From assembly GCF_020819595.1 (NCBI RefSeq), contig NZ_JAJHNP010000038.1:1-45808 (forward strand): a DNA stretch of 45,808 nucleotides, given 5' to 3'. Made by a program: the position numbers and the translations under genes. The stretch is from Streptomyces barringtoniae. GTDB lineage: Bacteria; Actinomycetota; Actinomycetes; Streptomycetales; Streptomycetaceae. Under the pieces are notes generated by a model that was not told the DNA's origin, ran no database searches, and saw nothing but the letters and a program-made list of their open reading frames with translations. Shown in pieces: positions 16,954-24,621 of the stretch (the first letter of the stretch is position 1; each line of letters opens with the position of its first letter).

Positions 16954-19900
16954 TGCTGGCTCCCGTCGGGGCGCTCGCTGCCGGTGCCGTGGGGGTGCTG
17001 GGCCGGGTCGTAGCCCTGCTGGGCGGGGTCGTACGCGGGGTCGTAGCCCTGCTGGTAGGCCGTCGGGTCGTACGGCATCTGGTCGGCCGTGCCGCCGTAG
17101 GCGTACGGGTCGTACTGGCCCTGGCCCGTCTGGTAGGGGTCGGCCGCCGGGTACGCCTGCTGGTCGTAGCCGGAGGGCGGGTACTGGCCGCCGTTCTGGT
17201 ACTGCTCGGCGCCGTAGTCGGTGTATCCGGCACCGGCGTAGGAAGCCGGGTCCCACTCGTCGTAGGACTGCTGGTGGGGTACGGCGGCCGGGGGCTGCGT
17301 CGGCAGGGGCGGCGCGGCGGGCTGTTCGTCGCCGGGCTGCTCCTCGGTGGCCTGTTCCTCGGTGGCCTGTTCCTCGGCCTGGGCGCGCAGGCGGCGGGCG
17401 CGGCGGCCCTCGCCCGCGGTGGCCTGGGCGGGCAGCGGCTCCTCCTGGGGCAGGTCGTCGTCGACGTCGCGGCGACGGCCGGGCAGGGCGAGGACGACCA
17501 GGACGACGGCGAGCGCGCCCTGGGCCCACAGCCAGGCGGTGTGGGTGATCGGGTCGCTGTAGGTGACGTCCAGGCGGCCGCCGTCGGCGGGCAGTTGGAA
17601 GCCCTGGGCCCAGCCGTCGACCGTGGTGCGGGTGAGCGGATGGCCGTTCAGGCTGGCCGTCCAGCCGTCGGAGGCGGTGTCGGCGAGGCGCAGGACGCGG
17701 CCGCCCGGGCCGGCGGGGACGGTGGTGTGGATCTCCACCGGGCCGGCGGAGATCGGCTGGGCGGTGCCCGAGCCGCCGGCGGGGACGATCACGGCGCGGG
17801 AGACCTCATGGTCGACACGCCACAGGGCGCTGCCGTTCTGCTGGCTGAGCCGGGTCAGGCCGGGGGTGGTGTCGAGGACGCGGGTGATGTCGCGGGGCGC
17901 GCCCTTGTGGACGAGGACGTAGCGCACTGCGAAGCCGCCGAGTTCGTCGGCCTGGTCGGCGCCGGAGCCGGCGACGAGGTTGGCGACGACCTTGTCCAGC
18001 CGGGTGTTCTGGCCGTCGGCGGCGCTGATCTCGGCGTCGCCCATGCGGGCGCCGGAGCCGCGGACCAGGGTGTAGCGCACGCGCACGGCGGAGTCGCTGT
18101 CCAGGATCAGGGTGCGGGCGCGGTCGCCGGTGGTGGAGTCCTCGGCGACGAACGCGGGCACCTGCGTCGGGTCGCGGCGCTCCAGGGGGCCGGCGGCGCC
18201 GCGGATCATCCAGCCGGCGACGACGAGCAGCGGGCCCGCGGCGCAGGCGAAGGCGATCAGGGCGGCTACGGGCTGGCGCCAGCCGAAGCTCTGCTCGGCC
18301 ACGCGCGCGCGTGCGCCGTCGGCGCCGAGGGCGGCGGCGGCCAGCAGGGCGATGCCGTAGACGAGGGTGGCCGGTCCGGCCCAGGCGGACCTGTTGGACA
18401 GGGCGGCGAAGACGAGGCCGGCCAGGGCGACCGCCCAGGCGGTGCGGACGGCCGGCTGCCGCTCGGAGCGCAGGAGTGCGGCGAGGGCGGCGAGGACGAT
18501 GCCGATGAGCATCAGGCCGTGCACGGTGCCGGGGCCGCCGGGGCTGGCGCCGAGCAGGTCGAGCGCGGAGGCGGCCGAGGTGCCGTAGGCCAGTCCGGCT
18601 TCCTTGAAGAAGCCGGTCGGGAGGAGGGCCAGCGACCAGGGGGCGAGCACCAGCAGCGGGGTGCCGAGCTGGGCGAGGAAGCGCAGGGTGTGCGCGACGA
18701 GGTCGCCGCGGCGCAGCACGAGCACGCCGATGCCGAGGAGCAGCGCGATGGGCCAGACGATCGGCGTGAAGGCGGTGGTGATGGTCAGCAGCAGCGCGTA
18801 CGCCCAGGTGGCGCGCCAACTGCCGCGCGCCCCGGAGCGGTTCGCGAGGCCGCTCGCGGCGACGCCGGCGCGCGCGACGAGCGGCAGCAGCACGGCGAGG
18901 ACGGCGGTGCCGATGCGGCCGCCGGCCAGGGCGCCGGTGGTGGCGGGCAGGAAGGCGTAGGCGATGGCGGCCCAGGCGCGCAGCAGCCGGGAGGTGACCA
19001 GCGGCCGGGAGGCGAAGTAGGCGGTGAATCCGGCGAGCGGTACCGAGGCGACCAGCAGGACCGTCATCGCGAGTCCGGTGGAGCCGAACAGGATCGAGGC
19101 GAGGGTGGCGACGATCGCGAGGTAGGGCGGCGCGGCCGGGGTGCCGCCCGCGCCGACCGGGTGCCAGGAGTCGGCGAAGCGGGACCACAGGTCGCCGGCG
19201 CCTGCCGGGGCGGGCAGCAGGGCGCCGCCCGCGAGCGCGCCGCCGCCGAGCAGGGCGCGGCAGGCTGCCAGGGAGATGAGCAGCAGGGCGAGGAAGAGCA
19301 CGGGGCCGGGCTTGCGGGCGATCCGCCTGAGCCTGGCGAACTGCTCGACCTCCAGGAAGTCGGCGTCGTCGCCGCCGGGTCCGGACTCCACCGCGCCGCC
19401 GTGCCGACCGGCCCGGAGGGTGTCGTCGGAGCTGCTGGTGAAGTTGGCGGCGAACTGTTCCACGGTGGCCCGGACGGTGGCGCCGGGCGGGGGGAAGAGC
19501 CGGCGCAGTTCGTCCTTGTCGATCTGCGAGGGTCCGCGGCGGCGCCGCGCGGCGAAGATCCGGCCCGGGCGCAGCAGGGTGGCGAGCAGGCCGCGGATCT
19601 CGTCGACGGCCTGGCCGGGCACCTTGCCGACCAGGTAGGCGACGGTCCGCAGGAGCGTGCCGAAAACGAGCCGCAGGAACACCCAGGGCAGCGCGCCGCC
19701 GCGGGTGTTGACGAGCAGGGTGTAGACGGCGCCGGCCTTGTCGACCTTGTGCGGGGAGGCGGCGGTGCGGCCCACGCAGTCGACGGTGCGGCGCTCGCGG
19801 GAGGCGGCCTCGGCGTGCCGTACGACCGCGTCGGGGGCGATCAGGACGCGGTGGCCCGCGGTGTGGGCGCGCCAGCACAGGTCCACGTCGTCGCGCATCA

Positions 19901-20666
19901 GGGGCAGCCGGCGGTCGAAGCCGCCGAGCTGTTCGAAGACGTCGCGGCGGATGAGCATGCCGGCGCTGGAGACCGACAGCACGGTGCGCACGTGGTCGTG
20001 CTGGCCCTGGTCCTGTTCGCGGCGGTCCAGGCCGGTCCAGCGGCGGCCGGAGTTGGCGATGGAGACGCCGACCTCCAGCAGTTGCCGGCGGTCGTACCAG
20101 CCGCGCAGCTTGGGGCCGACGACCGCCACGTCGTCGCGGCCCAGGTCGAGTTCGTTGTCGACGACGCGCAGCAGCTCGGCGAGGGCGTCGGGTTCGGGTG
20201 CGCAGTCGTCGTGCAGCAGCCAGAGCCACTGGACGGGCTCGCCGTGCGGCAGTTCGGGCATGTCGTAGGCGTCGTCGCGCCATGTGCGCGTGACCGGGTC
20301 CCAGCCGCTGGGGCGCTTGAGGTACGGCAGCTCTTCCGGGGTGAGGACCGGGGCGGTGCGGCACGCCTCCTCGACGGCCTGGCCGAAGCCGGTGCGGCGG
20401 GCCAGGTGCAGGACGTTGGCATCGCCGAGGGCGTCGGTGAGCAGCCGGGCGGAGTCGTCCGCGCTGCCGGTGTCGGCCGCGACCGCGTACTGCACGGGTC
20501 GCTCCTGGCCGAGCAGCCCGGCCAGGACGTCGGGCAGCCAGCGGGCGCCGTCGTGGGAGACGAGGACCGCGGTCACCACGTGACGCGGGAACTCGGGCGG
20601 GCGGGACGGGTCAAACGCCGCGGAGGCAGCCGGGTCTTGGACTGCCGTATGGCTGTGCACGGACAT
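16950..20666 (-). CDS. Large membrane glycosyltransferase, GT2 family with Tyr/Gln-rich tail
   Basis: A 1,238-residue protein. Residues about 25-300 are a GT-A (GT2) domain: VVTAVLVSHDGARWLP, WLWLLHDDCAPEPDAL with the DxD-type metal motif, and LPLMRDDVDLCWRAHTAGH. From about 440 to 800 there are at least ten hydrophobic spans. An extracellular-type domain of about 230 residues follows (RDPTQVPAFVAED onward), then a last span near 1,065-1,085 and a 140-residue Pro/Gln/Tyr/Gly-rich tail with repeated QGYDPA units. It probably transfers sugar to a lipid carrier or exports glycan. I chose ATG 20666 (MSVHSHTAV). The longer frame from 20759 overlaps a -10-like TAGTGT and reads poorly. Downstream of whiB and coupled to DUF5719. 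Confidence 0.88.
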   Translation of the reverse strand: MSVHSHTAVQDPAASAAFDPSRPPEFPRHVVTAVLVSHDGARWLPDVLAGLLGQERPVQYAVAADTGSADDSARLLTDALGDANVLHLARRTGFGQAVEEACRTAPVLTPEELPYLKRPSGWDPVTRTWRDDAYDMPELPHGEPVQWLWLLHDDCAPEPDALAELLRVVDNELDLGRDDVAVVGPKLRGWYDRRQLLEVGVSIANSGRRWTGLDRREQDQGQHDHVRTVLSVSSAGMLIRRDVFEQLGGFDRRLPLMRDDVDLCWRAHTAGHRVLIAPDAVVRHAEAASRERRTVDCVGRTAASPHKVDKAGAVYTLLVNTRGGALPWVFLRLVFGTLLRTVAYLVGKVPGQAVDEIRGLLATLLRPGRIFAARRRRGPSQIDKDELRRLFPPPGATVRATVEQFAANFTSSSDDTLRAGRHGGAVESGPGGDDADFLEVEQFARLRRIARKPGPVLFLALLLISLAACRALLGGGALAGGALLPAPAGAGDLWSRFADSWHPVGAGGTPAAPPYLAIVATLASILFGSTGLAMTVLLVASVPLAGFTAYFASRPLVTSRLLRAWAAIAYAFLPATTGALAGGRIGTAVLAVLLPLVARAGVAASGLANRSGARGSWRATWAYALLLTITTAFTPIVWPIALLLGIGVLVLRRGDLVAHTLRFLAQLGTPLLVLAPWSLALLPTGFFKEAGLAYGTSAASALDLLGASPGGPGTVHGLMLIGIVLAALAALLRSERQPAVRTAWAVALAGLVFAALSNRSAWAGPATLVYGIALLAAAALGADGARARVAEQSFGWRQPVAALIAFACAAGPLLVVAGWMIRGAAGPLERRDPTQVPAFVAEDSTTGDRARTLILDSDSAVRVRYTLVRGSGARMGDAEISAADGQNTRLDKVVANLVAGSGADQADELGGFAVRYVLVHKGAPRDITRVLDTTPGLTRLSQQNGSALWRVDHEVSRAVIVPAGGSGTAQPISAGPVEIHTTVPAGPGGRVLRLADTASDGWTASLNGHPLTRTTVDGWAQGFQLPADGGRLDVTYSDPITHTAWLWAQGALAVVLVVLALPGRRRDVDDDLPQEEPLPAQATAGEGRRARRLRAQAEEQATEEQATEEQPGDEQPAAPPLPTQPPAAVPHQQSYDEWDPASYAGAGYTDYGAEQYQNGGQYPPSGYDQQAYPAADPYQTGQGQYDPYAYGGTADQMPYDPTAYQQGYDPAYDPAQQGYDPAQHPHGTGSERPDGSQQ

Positions 20667-20757
20667 CGAGGTACGGGCCCCGGTTCGATGGACTGCGGTG
20701 GACGCCCGCGCCCTCTCGGGGGCCGAGGGGACAGCGGGGCGTCTCGGACGAGCGACC

Positions 20758-20763
20758 ACACTA
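20758..20763 (-). promoter_or_regulatory. Possible -10 of the glycosyltransferase-DUF5719 operon
   Basis: Minus-strand GATAGTGTG contains TAGTGT at 20758-20763, which would start transcription about 85 nt before the ATG at 20666. No good -35 is seen. The same GATAGTGTG string precedes the second LCP gene (30907-30914). Confidence 0.3.
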
Positions 20764-20858
20764 TCGGCTGACCATGACGTCGGCCCGCCGCCTGTGGATA
20801 ACCCACCGGTGACGGGCCGTTCGTGACGTTTTGGGGTGGATGTCCGTGCGTCGTGCGG

Positions 20859-21122
20859 TCAGATGGCGGCCTTCTTCAGCCGGCGGCGTTCCCGCTCGGA
20901 CAGGCCGCCCCAGATGCCGAAGCGCTCATCGTTGGCGAGGGCGTACTCGAGGCACTCGGAGCGGACCTCACAGGCGAGGCAGACCTTCTTCGCCTCTCTG
21001 GTGGAGCCGCCCTTCTCGGGGAAGAAGGACTCGGGGTCGGTCTGGGCGCACAGCGCGCGCTCCTGCCAGCCGAGTTCCTCGTCCGCGTCGTCGACCAGCA
21101 GTTGCTGCACCAGCTCGGTCAT
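20859..21122 (-). CDS. whiB: WhiB, iron-sulfur sporulation regulator
   Basis: An 87-residue Wbl protein. Four cysteines bind a 4Fe-4S cluster: C25 in RALCAQTDPESFFPEKGG, then C48, C51 and C57 in VCLACEVRSEC. The G-I-W-G-G turn (residues 69-73) and the basic tail SERERRRLKKAA complete the family pattern. The sequence agrees with S. coelicolor WhiB as I remember it, nearly residue for residue. WhiB acts with WhiA at promoters of sporulation-septation genes and is essential for turning aerial hyphae into spores. It is the orthologue of mycobacterial WhiB2, and the neighbours manB, DUF3499 and fbiA are shared with mycobacteria. ATG preceded by GAGGGG. Confidence 0.98.
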   Translation of the reverse strand: MTELVQQLLVDDADEELGWQERALCAQTDPESFFPEKGGSTREAKKVCLACEVRSECLEYALANDERFGIWGGLSERERRRLKKAAI

Positions 21123-21196
21123 GTGCGCCCCTCGTCTGTCTTTCGCGTCCCCGTGTGCGTTGCCGTTACCGATTTCGGCTGAACGACACGAGTGAA

Positions 21197-21226
21197 ATTA
21201 CAAGTGTGCTGCTCCGGGCGAGTCAA
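21197..21226 (-). promoter_or_regulatory. Promoter of whiB
   Basis: On the minus strand TTGACT (21221-21226), 18 nt, TGTAAT (21197-21202). This vegetative-type promoter would give a leader of about 65-70 nt. S. coelicolor whiB is known to have two promoters, one constitutive and one developmental. I can see only this one with confidence. Confidence 0.65.
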
Positions 21227-21448
21227 GCCGAGATCTGCTATTGGGCCCGTTATTCACTCTGCGGAACCAAGCCCGTGCGGAAAGTGTTCAAATCGCCTTA
21301 AACCGTGACACGCAGACGAGGCCCGGAGGGGCACCCGGAACCCGTACGGACATGTATACGGAGAAGGACGCCCCGGCGTTCGATCGCGTTCCGCGCGGCT
21401 TGAGCGCCGGATGTGCCCCATGTGTCCCGACACCCCGATGAACAAACC

Positions 21449-21481
21449 TTTCACCTCCGAGATGAACCGGATGAGGTGAAA
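21449..21481. promoter_or_regulatory. Inverted repeat upstream of the cysteine dioxygenase promoter
   Basis: TTTCACCTC, 15 bp, GAGGTGAAA: perfect 9-bp arms. It ends 25 bp before the TTGACA of the leader-peptide/dioxygenase promoter, a position that suits an activator or a repressor loop. Arm spacing of about 24 bp centre to centre places both half-sites on similar faces of the helix. Confidence 0.5.
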
Positions 21482-21506
21482 CCTGTCCCATATGCCGGGC
21501 GCCGAG

Positions 21507-21538
21507 TTGACACTGCGGGTGTGAACCGATGTCCTAGT
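21507..21538 (+). promoter_or_regulatory. Promoter of the leader peptide-cysteine dioxygenase transcript
   Basis: Consensus -35 TTGACA at 21507-21512. The -10 is less clear: GTCCTA (21531-21536, spacer 18), TCCTAG or CCTAGT (21533-21538, spacer 20) are candidates. Any of them starts transcription within a few bases of the ATG at 21543, so the leader peptide mRNA would be leaderless or nearly so. Confidence 0.5.
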
Positions 21539-21542
21539 GGGC

Positions 21543-21638
21543 ATGCTCGCGAACTTGGCACTCACCTCGACCCGCACCGCCGGGTCCCTCGGTGCTGCCC
21601 GGTCCCGCTGTAGCTGTTGTCGCTGTTGCAGCTGTTGA
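21543..21638 (+). CDS. Cysteine-rich leader peptide (candidate attenuator uORF)
   Basis: A 31-codon ORF, ATG 21543 to TGA 21636-21638. It begins MLANLALTSTRTAG and its last ten residues are R-C-S-C-C-R-C-C-S-C, so six of the last nine sense codons are Cys (TGT or TGC) and the final sense codon is Cys. Cysteine is otherwise rare in this genome's proteins. No Shine-Dalgarno is present, and the ATG lies at the predicted transcription start. It ends 98 nt before cysteine dioxygenase, in the same direction, with no terminator between. Polycysteine leaderless uORFs controlling sulfur genes are established in mycobacteria. Here the controlled gene degrades cysteine. Function by translation-rate sensing is inference. 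Confidence 0.75.
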   Translation: MLANLALTSTRTAGSLGAARSRCSCCRCCSC

Positions 21639-21726
21639 GCCCACCTCGCTCCAGCTGCAGGCCGTGTCCGCGTGACCCGGTTTCCTCGCTCCTCGTTCCC
21701 TCCGGCCTTCTCCCACCCGAGGAACC
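21627..21726 (+). promoter_or_regulatory. Leader RNA with two candidate stems, one hiding the Shine-Dalgarno
   Basis: Stem 1: TGCAGCTG (21627-21634, inside the Cys codons) pairs with CAGCTGCA (21652-21659), loop enclosing the uORF stop. Stem 2: GGTTTCCTCG (21679-21688) pairs with CGAGGAACC (21718-21726) with a single-base bulge. The latter contains GAGGAA, the only Shine-Dalgarno for the dioxygenase ATG at 21737. A second TCCTCG (21690-21695) could compete. A ribosome on the Cys codons would melt stem 1. How this reaches stem 2 is not evident by eye. Confidence 0.5.
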
Positions 21727-21736
21727 ACCGCACCCC

Positions 21737-22231
21737 ATGAACAGCGACAACGACCTCCAGATCGCCGGCGACATCCTCGAAGTCCCGCACCTGCTCCAGC
21801 CGCCGCGCGAGCACCCGGCCACCGTTGCCGAGTTCGTGGGTCTCGCCCGCCGGATCGCCGCCGACCGCTCCCAGTGGGAACACCTCGTGCGGTACGACAC
21901 CACGACCCGCTGGTACCACCGGCTGCGCACCGGCCCGGGCTACGAGGTGTGGCTGCTGTCCTGGGTGCCGGGGCAGGGCAGCGGGCTGCACGACCACGGC
22001 CGCTCCTCCGGTGTCCTCACCGTCCTGGAGGGCACCCTGACCGAGCGCACCGAACGCGCCACGCGCGCGTTGGCGGCGGGCACGCAGCGGGTGTTCGCGC
22101 CGGGGTACGTGCACGAGGTCGTCAACGACACCCTGGAGCCGGCGGTCAGCCTGCACGTGTACTACCCGGGCCTGACGGAGATGCCGATGCACACGTCGCC
22201 GCACTGCGAAGCTCGTCCGGTGACTGCCTGA
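21737..22231 (+). CDS. Cysteine dioxygenase family protein
   Basis: A 164-residue cupin enzyme expected to oxidise L-cysteine with O2 to cysteine sulfinate in the cytosol, the first step of cysteine breakdown. The iron ligands are visible: H85 and H87 in GLHDHGRSSGVLTVLEG and H126 in GYVHEVVND. The start MNSDNDLQIAGD is preceded by GAGGAA about 13 nt upstream. The longer ORF upstream overlaps the leader peptide in another frame and is rejected. A thiol dioxygenase of related specificity (such as 3-mercaptopropionate) cannot be excluded from sequence alone. It is followed after 34 bp by fbiA, which has no Shine-Dalgarno. Confidence 0.92.
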   Translation: MNSDNDLQIAGDILEVPHLLQPPREHPATVAEFVGLARRIAADRSQWEHLVRYDTTTRWYHRLRTGPGYEVWLLSWVPGQGSGLHDHGRSSGVLTVLEGTLTERTERATRALAAGTQRVFAPGYVHEVVNDTLEPAVSLHVYYPGLTEMPMHTSPHCEARPVTA

Positions 22232-22252
22232 CGCGTTGTCGTACCCGCCTGC

Positions 22253-22258
22253 AACACT
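22253..22258 (+). promoter_or_regulatory. Weak -10 for a leaderless fbiA transcript
   Basis: AACACT, 7 nt, ATG (22266). It keeps the A2 and T6 of TAnnnT, and no Shine-Dalgarno precedes fbiA. Read-through from the dioxygenase gene is the alternative. Confidence 0.3.
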
Positions 22259-22265
22259 TGTCCCC

Positions 22266-23225
22266 ATGCGCATTGTGGTTCTGGCAGGCGGCATCGGTGG
22301 TGCCCGGTTCCTGCGCGGTCTGAAGCGGGCCGTGCCGGACGCGGACGTCACGGTGATCGGCAACACCGGCGACGACATCCACCTCTTCGGGCTGAAGGTC
22401 TGCCCCGACCTGGACACGGTGATGTACACGCTGGGCGGCGGCATCAACGAGGAGCAGGGCTGGGGGCGGGCCGACGAGACCTTCCACCTCAAGGAGGAAC
22501 TGGCGGCCTACGGGGTCGGGCCGGAGTGGTTCGGCCTGGGCGACCGGGACTTCGCCACGCACATCGTGCGCACGCAGATGCTCGGCGCGGGCTTTCCGCT
22601 CAGCGCCGTCACCGAGGCGCTGTGCGACCGCTGGAAGCCGGGCGTGAAGCTGATCCCGATGACCGACGACCGCGTGGAGACCCATGTGGCCGTGGAGGTG
22701 GACGGCGAGCGCAAGGCGGTCCATTTCCAGGAGTACTGGGTACGGCTGCGGGCCTCCGTCCCCGCCGAGGCCGTGGTCCCGGTCGGCGCCGAGCACGCCA
22801 AGCCGGCGCCCGGCGTGCTGCAGGCCATCGCCGAGGCGGACGTCATCCTCTTCCCGCCCTCCAACCCGGTCGTGTCCATCGGCACCATCCTCGCCGTGCC
22901 CGGCATCCGGGAGGCCATCGCGGACGCGGGCGTGCCCGTGATCGGCCTGTCCCCCATCGTCGGGGACGCCCCGGTGCGCGGCATGGCCGACAAGGTGCTC
23001 GCCGCGGTCGGCGTGGAGTCCACGGCCGCCGCGGTCGCCGAGCACTACGGCTCCGGCCTGCTGGACGGCTGGCTCGTCGACACCGTCGACGCGGCCGCGG
23101 TCGGGCGGGTCGAGGCGGACGGCATCCGCTGCCGGGCCGTACCGCTGATGATGACCGACGTCGACGCGGCCGCGCAGATGGCGCGGGAGGCGCTGGCGCT
23201 GGCCGAGGAGGTGCGGGGAGCGTGA
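22266..23225 (+). CDS. fbiA: 2-phospho-L-lactate transferase, F420 biosynthesis
   Basis: A 319-residue CofD/FbiA enzyme. It joins the deazaflavin Fo to a phospho-three-carbon unit; in actinobacteria this is now thought to come from phosphoenolpyruvate, giving dehydro-F420-0. Signatures are VVLAGGIGGARFLRGL at the N-terminus, NTGDDIHLFGLKVCPDLDTV for metal and substrate binding, TMYTLGGG-like text, and PPSNPVVSIGTILAV. ATG 22266 is where family homology starts. The stop codon overlaps the fbiB start (GTGA, 23222-23225), so the two are translationally coupled. Linked to whiB as in mycobacteria (whiB2-fbiA-fbiB). Confidence 0.96.
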   Translation: MRIVVLAGGIGGARFLRGLKRAVPDADVTVIGNTGDDIHLFGLKVCPDLDTVMYTLGGGINEEQGWGRADETFHLKEELAAYGVGPEWFGLGDRDFATHIVRTQMLGAGFPLSAVTEALCDRWKPGVKLIPMTDDRVETHVAVEVDGERKAVHFQEYWVRLRASVPAEAVVPVGAEHAKPAPGVLQAIAEADVILFPPSNPVVSIGTILAVPGIREAIADAGVPVIGLSPIVGDAPVRGMADKVLAAVGVESTAAAVAEHYGSGLLDGWLVDTVDAAAVGRVEADGIRCRAVPLMMTDVDAAAQMAREALALAEEVRGA

Positions 23226-24529
23226 GCGAGGAGCGCCCGGAGTACACGGTCCGGGCCCTGTCGGGCATTCCCGAGGTGCAGCCGGGCGACGACCTCGCCA
23301 AGCTGATCGCCGCGGCGGAGCCGGGCCTGGCCGACGGGGATGTGCTGCTCGTCACCTCCAAGATCGTCTCCAAGGCGGAGGGCCGCGTCGTGCAGGCCTC
23401 CGACCGGGAGGCGGCCATCGACGCCGAGACGGTCCGAGTGGTGGCCCGGCGCGGCGCCCTCAGGATCGTGGAGAACCGGCAGGGCCTGGTCATGGCCGCC
23501 GCCGGGGTCGACGCCTCCAACACCCCCGCCGGCACGGTGCTGTTGCTCCCCGAGGACCCGGACGCGTCCGCGCGCGCGATCCGCGAGGGCCTGCGCGCCG
23601 CCCTCGGAGTCGACGTCGGCGTGGTCGTCACCGACACCTTCGGGCGCCCCTGGCGTTCGGGGCTCACGGACGTGGCGATCGGCGCCGCCGGGGTGCGCGT
23701 GCTGGACGACCTGCGCGGGGGCACGGACGCGTACGGCAATCCGCTCAGCGCCACGATCGTCGCCACGGCGGACGAACTGGCCGCCGCCGGCGACCTGGTC
23801 AAGGGCAAGGCGGCGGGCCGGCCGGTCGCGGTGGTGCGCGGCCTGCCGCACGTGCTGGCCCCGGAGGACGGCGAGGGTGCGCGGGCCCTGGTGCGGACCT
23901 CGCGGGACGACATGTTCCGGCTCGGCACGTCCGAGGCGGTCCGCGAGGCGGTGACCCAGCGGCGTACGGTCCGGGCGTTCACCGACGAGCCCGTGGATCC
24001 CGGCGCGGTACGGCGCGCGGTGGCGGCGGCGGTGACCGCACCGGCCCCGCACCACACCACCCCCTGGCGGTTCGTCCTGCTGGAGTCGGCTCGGTCCCGG
24101 ACCCGGCTGCTGGACGCGATGCGGGACGCCTGGATCGCAGACCTGCGCCGGGACGGCAAGAGCGAGGAGTCCATCGCGAAGCGGGTGCGCCGCGGGGACG
24201 TCCTGCGCAACGCGCCGTATCTGGTGGTGCCGTGCCTCGTCATGGACGGCTCCCATGACTACGGGGACGCGCGGCGGGACGGTGCCGAGCGGGAGATGTT
24301 CGTCGTCGCGATGGGCGCGGGCGTGCAGAACCTGCTGGTCGCGCTGGCCGGGGAGCGGCTGGGCTCGGCGTGGGTGTCGTCCACGATGTTCTGCCGTGAC
24401 GTGGTGCGCGAGGTGCTGGACCTGCCCGCCGACTGGGAGCCGATGGGCGCGGTGGCGGTCGGGCATCCGGCCGAGGAGCCGAGACCGCGGCCGCAGCGGG
24501 ACGCGGGGGCCTTCACAGAGGTGCGCTGA
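23222..24529 (+). CDS. fbiB: F420-0:gamma-glutamyl ligase / dehydro-F420 reductase
   Basis: A 435-residue bifunctional protein. Residues about 1-245 are the CofE-like ligase that adds the gamma-linked glutamate tail: LVTSKIVSKAEGR, TDTFGRPWRSGLTDVAIG and KGKAAGRPVAVVRGL. Residues about 250-430 are a nitroreductase-like FMN domain (QRRTVRAFTDEPVDP, APAPHHTTPWRFVLL, GAGVQNLLVALAGERLGSAWVSS), which in mycobacterial FbiB reduces dehydro-F420-0. Start GTG overlaps the fbiA stop by 4 bp. The two-domain form is the actinobacterial type; archaeal CofE lacks the second domain. Confidence 0.96.
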   Translation: MSEERPEYTVRALSGIPEVQPGDDLAKLIAAAEPGLADGDVLLVTSKIVSKAEGRVVQASDREAAIDAETVRVVARRGALRIVENRQGLVMAAAGVDASNTPAGTVLLLPEDPDASARAIREGLRAALGVDVGVVVTDTFGRPWRSGLTDVAIGAAGVRVLDDLRGGTDAYGNPLSATIVATADELAAAGDLVKGKAAGRPVAVVRGLPHVLAPEDGEGARALVRTSRDDMFRLGTSEAVREAVTQRRTVRAFTDEPVDPGAVRRAVAAAVTAPAPHHTTPWRFVLLESARSRTRLLDAMRDAWIADLRRDGKSEESIAKRVRRGDVLRNAPYLVVPCLVMDGSHDYGDARRDGAEREMFVVAMGAGVQNLLVALAGERLGSAWVSSTMFCRDVVREVLDLPADWEPMGAVAVGHPAEEPRPRPQRDAGAFTEVR

Positions 24530-24621
24530 GTTCGGCGTACGCGGCCGTAGCGGGCGTACGACCGCCTAGTCTCGAAGGACGGCACCGGCTCCCCCCTCCC
24601 CCGGACCTCACAGGACCTCAC

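Noticed and set aside
20667..20759. Upstream extension of the large glycosyltransferase to 20759
   Set aside because: The extension is Pro/Arg/Ala-rich, its start codon overlaps the likely -10 box, and family-like sequence begins at MSVHSHTA.
16989..20771. 1,260-codon open frame opposite the large glycosyltransferase
   Set aside because: It is the antisense frame kept open by high G+C at third codon positions. It has Gly/Ala/Arg/Asp-rich composition without any domain, while the other strand encodes a clear glycosyltransferase.
20793..20801. Perfect DnaA-box sequence (TTATCCACA on the minus strand)
   Set aside because: A single box with only a loose second match near 9487. There is no box cluster, no dnaA/dnaN and no AT-rich unwinding region, so it is not an origin. 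A titration site cannot be excluded.
21617..21736. N-terminal extension of cysteine dioxygenase
   Set aside because: It lies partly over the leader peptide in another frame, and the cupin protein is complete from 21737 with a Shine-Dalgarno.
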